From Lachnospira sp. UBA5912 (GTDB lineage: Bacteria; Bacillota; Clostridia; Lachnospirales; Lachnospiraceae), in assembly GCA_002435585.1 (NCBI GenBank), contig DJDY01000099.1, forward strand, positions 1 to 36,731: DNA of 36,731 nucleotides, given 5' to 3'. Every line of letters starts with the position of its first letter. Within the stretch, counting starts at the first letter, position 1. Position numbers and translations under genes: made by a program. Shown piece by piece: positions 34,456 through 36,731 of this stretch. The notes beneath the pieces were generated by a model. The model saw only the letters and a program-made list of their open reading frames with translations. It had not been told where the DNA came from and did not search any database.

Positions 34456-34475
34456 AAGTTAGTGTTTTCTAACTT
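34456..34475. promoter_or_regulatory. Palindromic candidate operator of the ABC transporter genes
   Basis: AAGTTAG (34456-34462), six bases, CTAACTT (34469-34475): a perfect 7-bp inverted repeat spanning about +1 to +20 of the predicted transcript. This suits repression by a dimeric regulator encoded elsewhere. Confidence 0.5.
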
Positions 34476-34482
34476 TAGTTTG

Positions 34483-34511
34483 ATAATAACACTAGACAAT
34501 TATTATTTCAA
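34483..34511 (-). promoter_or_regulatory. Promoter of the ABC transporter genes
   Basis: Minus strand: -35 TTGAAA (34506-34511), 17-bp spacer, -10 TATTAT (34483-34488); start near 34476. The following 34512-34744 is AT-rich with a near-duplicate GATAATGGTATA(A/G)GT (34598-34612 and 34662-34676) and no gene. Confidence 0.65.
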
Positions 34512-34744
34512 TATATTCGAATACATTTTAAAATTATTTGTACATATTAAATTGTTAATGTCCAACATAGTAAAAAAAAGGAATATAAATAAATATAGAT
34601 AATGGTATAGGTTTAAAATCGGCAGATTTAACACCATAGATTTTAAAACATAAATAGACATGGATAATGGTATAAGTAAAGATCCAGATATAAATGTAGA
34701 TACAGTAAAATTTTTATTTTTTGAAAATTTTATGAAAATAAAAA

Positions 34745-34780
34745 CGGTTACTATATTATCGCTATGTAATATAGTAACCG
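34745..34780 (-). terminator. Terminator ending an orphan minus-strand transcript
   Basis: A perfect 14-bp stem (34745-34758 with 34767-34780) with an 8-nt loop is followed on the minus strand by TTTTTATTTT. The nearest annotated minus-strand gene upstream ends 520 bases away (35303), with a promoter between, so it more likely ends the short transcript starting near 35066. Confidence 0.75.
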
Positions 34781-34858
34781 CTATTCTAAGTTATTCAATT
34801 GTGGTTTCCTCCAAATCATTATTCTTTTAATTAATTATTCTACAATGAATATAATTAT

Positions 34859-34912
34859 TCATAATGCTTGGTATGTGTCATATTTCCATTGGTCTATACC
34901 TTCCTTTCTCAT
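34859..34912 (-). CDS. Possible 17-residue peptide in the orphan transcript
   Basis: MRKEGIDQWKYDTYQAL. A TAAGGA site lies five bases before the ATG at 34912. It sits inside the promoter-to-terminator unit 35101-34745. A second, stronger GGAGG follows at ~34807-34811 but opens only a five-codon frame from TTG. I do not recognise the peptide; it may be a leader or chance. Confidence 0.3.
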   Translation of the reverse strand: MRKEGIDQWKYDTYQAL

Positions 34913-35072
34913 TCAATTCCTTACATCTATATTAACATTCTTAATGAATGGTTTCGATATATAATCTATGTATTAATATACTGTTTTATGAACCTGTCTC
35001 TTATAATATGATTAATATATATCTTTTATATCGATTATTAATATGTTTAAGGTCTTGTTTGTTTGTAATTGT

Positions 35073-35101
35073 ATATTAACACTCACTTGTATATTTGTCA
35101 A
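35073..35101 (-). promoter_or_regulatory. Strong promoter of an orphan minus-strand transcript
   Basis: Minus strand: perfect -35 TTGACA (35096-35101), 17-bp spacer, -10 TAATAT (35073-35078). Start near 35066; with the terminator at 34745 this predicts a ~320-nt RNA. The stretch 35102-35302 is AT-rich and otherwise empty. Confidence 0.6.
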
Positions 35102-35302
35102 TATGTTTTTTGATTATTTTGTATTATTTTTAAAATTATTTTTCTTTGTTGTTATCCATGTTGAATTGTTTGAATTGTATTGAAATTATTATCTTTTGTA
35201 TACACACTTGTTGAGATGCAGTTGTATCATTATATTAATATTTTTTCAATCTTTTATAATCGTATAGCTCAAAAATATATGTACATGTCCATACAAATAT
35301 AA

Positions 35303-36304
35303 CTACATATTATATTCCTTGTATAACTCCTCTAATTGTTTCTTATCTGCTATCTTAATAAGTTCTTCTGAACGTCCGTCTTCCTTTAACTTCACTATCA
35401 GTTTAAGTAGCTTTTCTTTCATCTCTTCTCCTCCTTCTGCCTTACCTCTTGCCTCTCCAGCTTCATAACTCTGCTTCTTAACTCCAGCTATATACGCTTT
35501 CTCATCAAATTCTGTCAGTAACATATCAGTCACCTCCGCTTTGTTTTTACTAAGAATATCCTTAAGAACATTATCGCGTATTGCTTCATTAATTGCAAGT
35601 GATACCGCTTCCGCAAATATCTCTTTCTTATTGATTGCTCTCATTTCTTTCTTATATTTCTCTGTCAAATCGTCACTTTTAACTCTCACAAGCGCTATAA
35701 ACTTAGAATATTCCATAAGTTTTTGACATTTTTCCATAAGTCTGCGATTACAGCCATAATTAATGTTTAACATCTTAACAATAACTTCAACACTTGGATT
35801 ATCGCCACTCTCACCCGCATTATTTATATTATCCGCATTTCCCATACCTATTTTCATATCAATTATACCATTCTTATATGATGGTCTGGCATATGAATCT
35901 GATAACCTTAGTTCCTGCTTCTCTGACTCATCCTCTGTTCCATTATAGAACACAACATACTTAGTAAATGGTAGTTCAACAAGCTTCTCATTGTATATAA
36001 GCAGGTTATTCTGTTCTATATAACCTTTATATAGCTCTGCAAAATATATCAATCCTCTTACTGGCATGTTATAGTTAATGCTGCTCTGATGTTCATAGAG
36101 GTTCAATTCGCTATTTATGATAAAAGAAATATCATTCTTATAGCCTATGTATATCGCGTCCTCTATCGTATTAATTGTTATAAGGCTGTCATCTGTGTGA
36201 TTAGTATCATTCAAAGCATTATATAGACTTAACAAATCTTTTTTGTTATTAAAGACCTTTCTGAATAGTGTATCTTTATATTTCCTGTTTAATTTTAACC
36301 CCAT
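35303..36304 (-). CDS. Rpn-family PD-(D/E)XK nuclease (putative transposase family)
   Basis: A 333-residue protein opening M-G-L-K-L-N-R-K-Y-K-D-T-L-F-R-K-V-F, the usual Rpn/PDDEXK_2 start, with candidate nuclease residues D58 (N-D-I-S-F-I) and E71-H-Q73-S-S, and Y-N-M-P-V-R-G just after. The family is recombination-promoting and usually present in many copies in Lachnospiraceae. A Gly/Asn-rich insert (G-M-G-N-A-D-N-I-N-N-A-G-E-S) at ~153-168 interrupts a normally continuous region. The C-terminus is a charged helix (A-G-E-A-R-G-K-A-E-G-G-E-E) like the one expanded in the pseudogene at 6676-6981. AGGAGA precedes the ATG. No terminal repeats are visible. Intact and probably expressed. Confidence 0.85.
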   Translation of the reverse strand: MGLKLNRKYKDTLFRKVFNNKKDLLSLYNALNDTNHTDDSLITINTIEDAIYIGYKNDISFIINSELNLYEHQSSINYNMPVRGLIYFAELYKGYIEQNNLLIYNEKLVELPFTKYVVFYNGTEDESEKQELRLSDSYARPSYKNGIIDMKIGMGNADNINNAGESGDNPSVEVIVKMLNINYGCNRRLMEKCQKLMEYSKFIALVRVKSDDLTEKYKKEMRAINKKEIFAEAVSLAINEAIRDNVLKDILSKNKAEVTDMLLTEFDEKAYIAGVKKQSYEAGEARGKAEGGEEMKEKLLKLIVKLKEDGRSEELIKIADKKQLEELYKEYNM

Positions 36305-36517
36305 ATATTCTCCTGTGCTTTTATATTCTATATTTATTATTAGAATTTTAATCTATTAATAATATTATATATTTATAAAAACACACTTTTTATATATTTT
36401 CAATATCATTTTTATACTTTCGTTGTAATCCAACCAATATATGTTGTAATTAGTCAGTTTTATGCTTTTAGTTTTATATCTTATTAATCGCATACATCAC
36501 TTATATGCCTTATTAAC

Positions 36518-36564
36518 AAAAATACCGGCTCATACTCACATGGATTGTATGAACCGGTATTTTT
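36518..36564 (-). terminator. Terminator of flagellin
   Basis: AAAAATACCGG-C-TCATAC (36518-36535) pairs with GTATGA-A-CCGGTATTTTT (36547-36564), with one mismatch. Five T continue on the minus strand. It lies ~90 bases past the flagellin stop. The stretch 36305-36517 upstream of the Rpn gene is AT-rich and has no feature I can support. Confidence 0.8.
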
Positions 36565-36656
36565 ATTTTAATTATTATGCATTACATATTTTATTAAAAT
36601 GCTGTTGAAAATTCAACTGCATTTATTATATATGTAAATGTTATACATTATCTGGA

Positions 36657-36731
36657 TTACTGAAGAAGTGTAAGAACACCCTGGTTAGCCTGATTAGCCT
36701 GTGCAAGCATAGACTGTCCAGCCTGAGCTAA
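36657..36731 (-). CDS. Flagellin, C-terminal end only
   Basis: The last 24 codons and stop read L-A-Q-A-G-Q-S-M-L-A-Q-A-N-Q-A-N-Q-G-V-L, then T-L-L-Q, the conserved D0 C-terminal helix of flagellin that packs in the filament core. The rest lies beyond the window. It shows that the organism is, or recently was, motile. Confidence 0.93.
   Translation of the reverse strand, partial: LAQAGQSMLAQANQANQGVLTLLQ

Overview
The window reads as a low-GC, flagellated, pectin-degrading Clostridia chromosome, most likely Lachnospiraceae close to Lachnospira (Eubacterium) eligens. The evidence is a flagellin C-terminus at the right edge, paired GlgC/GlgD ADP-glucose pyrophosphorylases, the large ~390-residue PRPP synthetase, a DnaD-domain/DnaI helicase-loading pair, SpoVG, Rpn-family nuclease genes, and two very large surface pectinases. 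The genus assignment is inference; no rRNA is present. There are no tRNA or rRNA genes, CRISPR arrays or complete insertion sequences.

Layout. 1-1261 is the 5' part of a GltD-like flavoprotein gene (minus strand, cut by the window edge), followed by a 76-residue hypothetical. 2348-6424 is a 1358-residue PL9 pectate lyase with two almost identical N-terminal modules. Behind it lies a 5'-truncated, frameshifted Rpn-family pseudogene with its terminator. 7119-16611 holds minus-strand genes: MATE exporter, branched-chain aminotransferase, an orphan HMG-CoA-lyase-like aldolase, mfd, pth and a lone ABC ATPase. 16964-21106 is a 1380-residue CE8 pectin methylesterase, divergent from an AraC-type regulator (21360-22199). 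22395-25134 is glgC-glgD-spoVG on the minus strand.

The plus strand then carries murC, a 150-bp field of DnaA boxes, a DnaD-domain gene, a DnaI-type helicase loader and prs. A strong hairpin separates prs from a convergent FtsX-permease/ATPase transporter pair that has a promoter-plus-palindrome control region. A ~900-base gene-poor stretch follows, containing what looks like an independent short transcription unit. Last come an intact Rpn-family nuclease gene and the end of flagellin.

How they fit together. The esterase removes methyl groups from pectin and the lyase cleaves the resulting polygalacturonate. Both are predicted to be exported and held at the cell surface by similar C-termini (x-V-x-T-G-D, membrane helix, basic tail), and both genes share sequence in their 5' leaders, suggesting co-regulation. 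The AraC gene next to the esterase is the obvious candidate regulator. The most notable non-coding signals are the DnaA-box cluster ahead of the replication genes, the shared pectinase leader, a hairpin-plus-ribosome-binding-site element repeated before pth and dnaI, and the orphan transcription unit near 34745-35101. Coordinates, motifs and hairpins were read by eye; no searches or folding programs were run.
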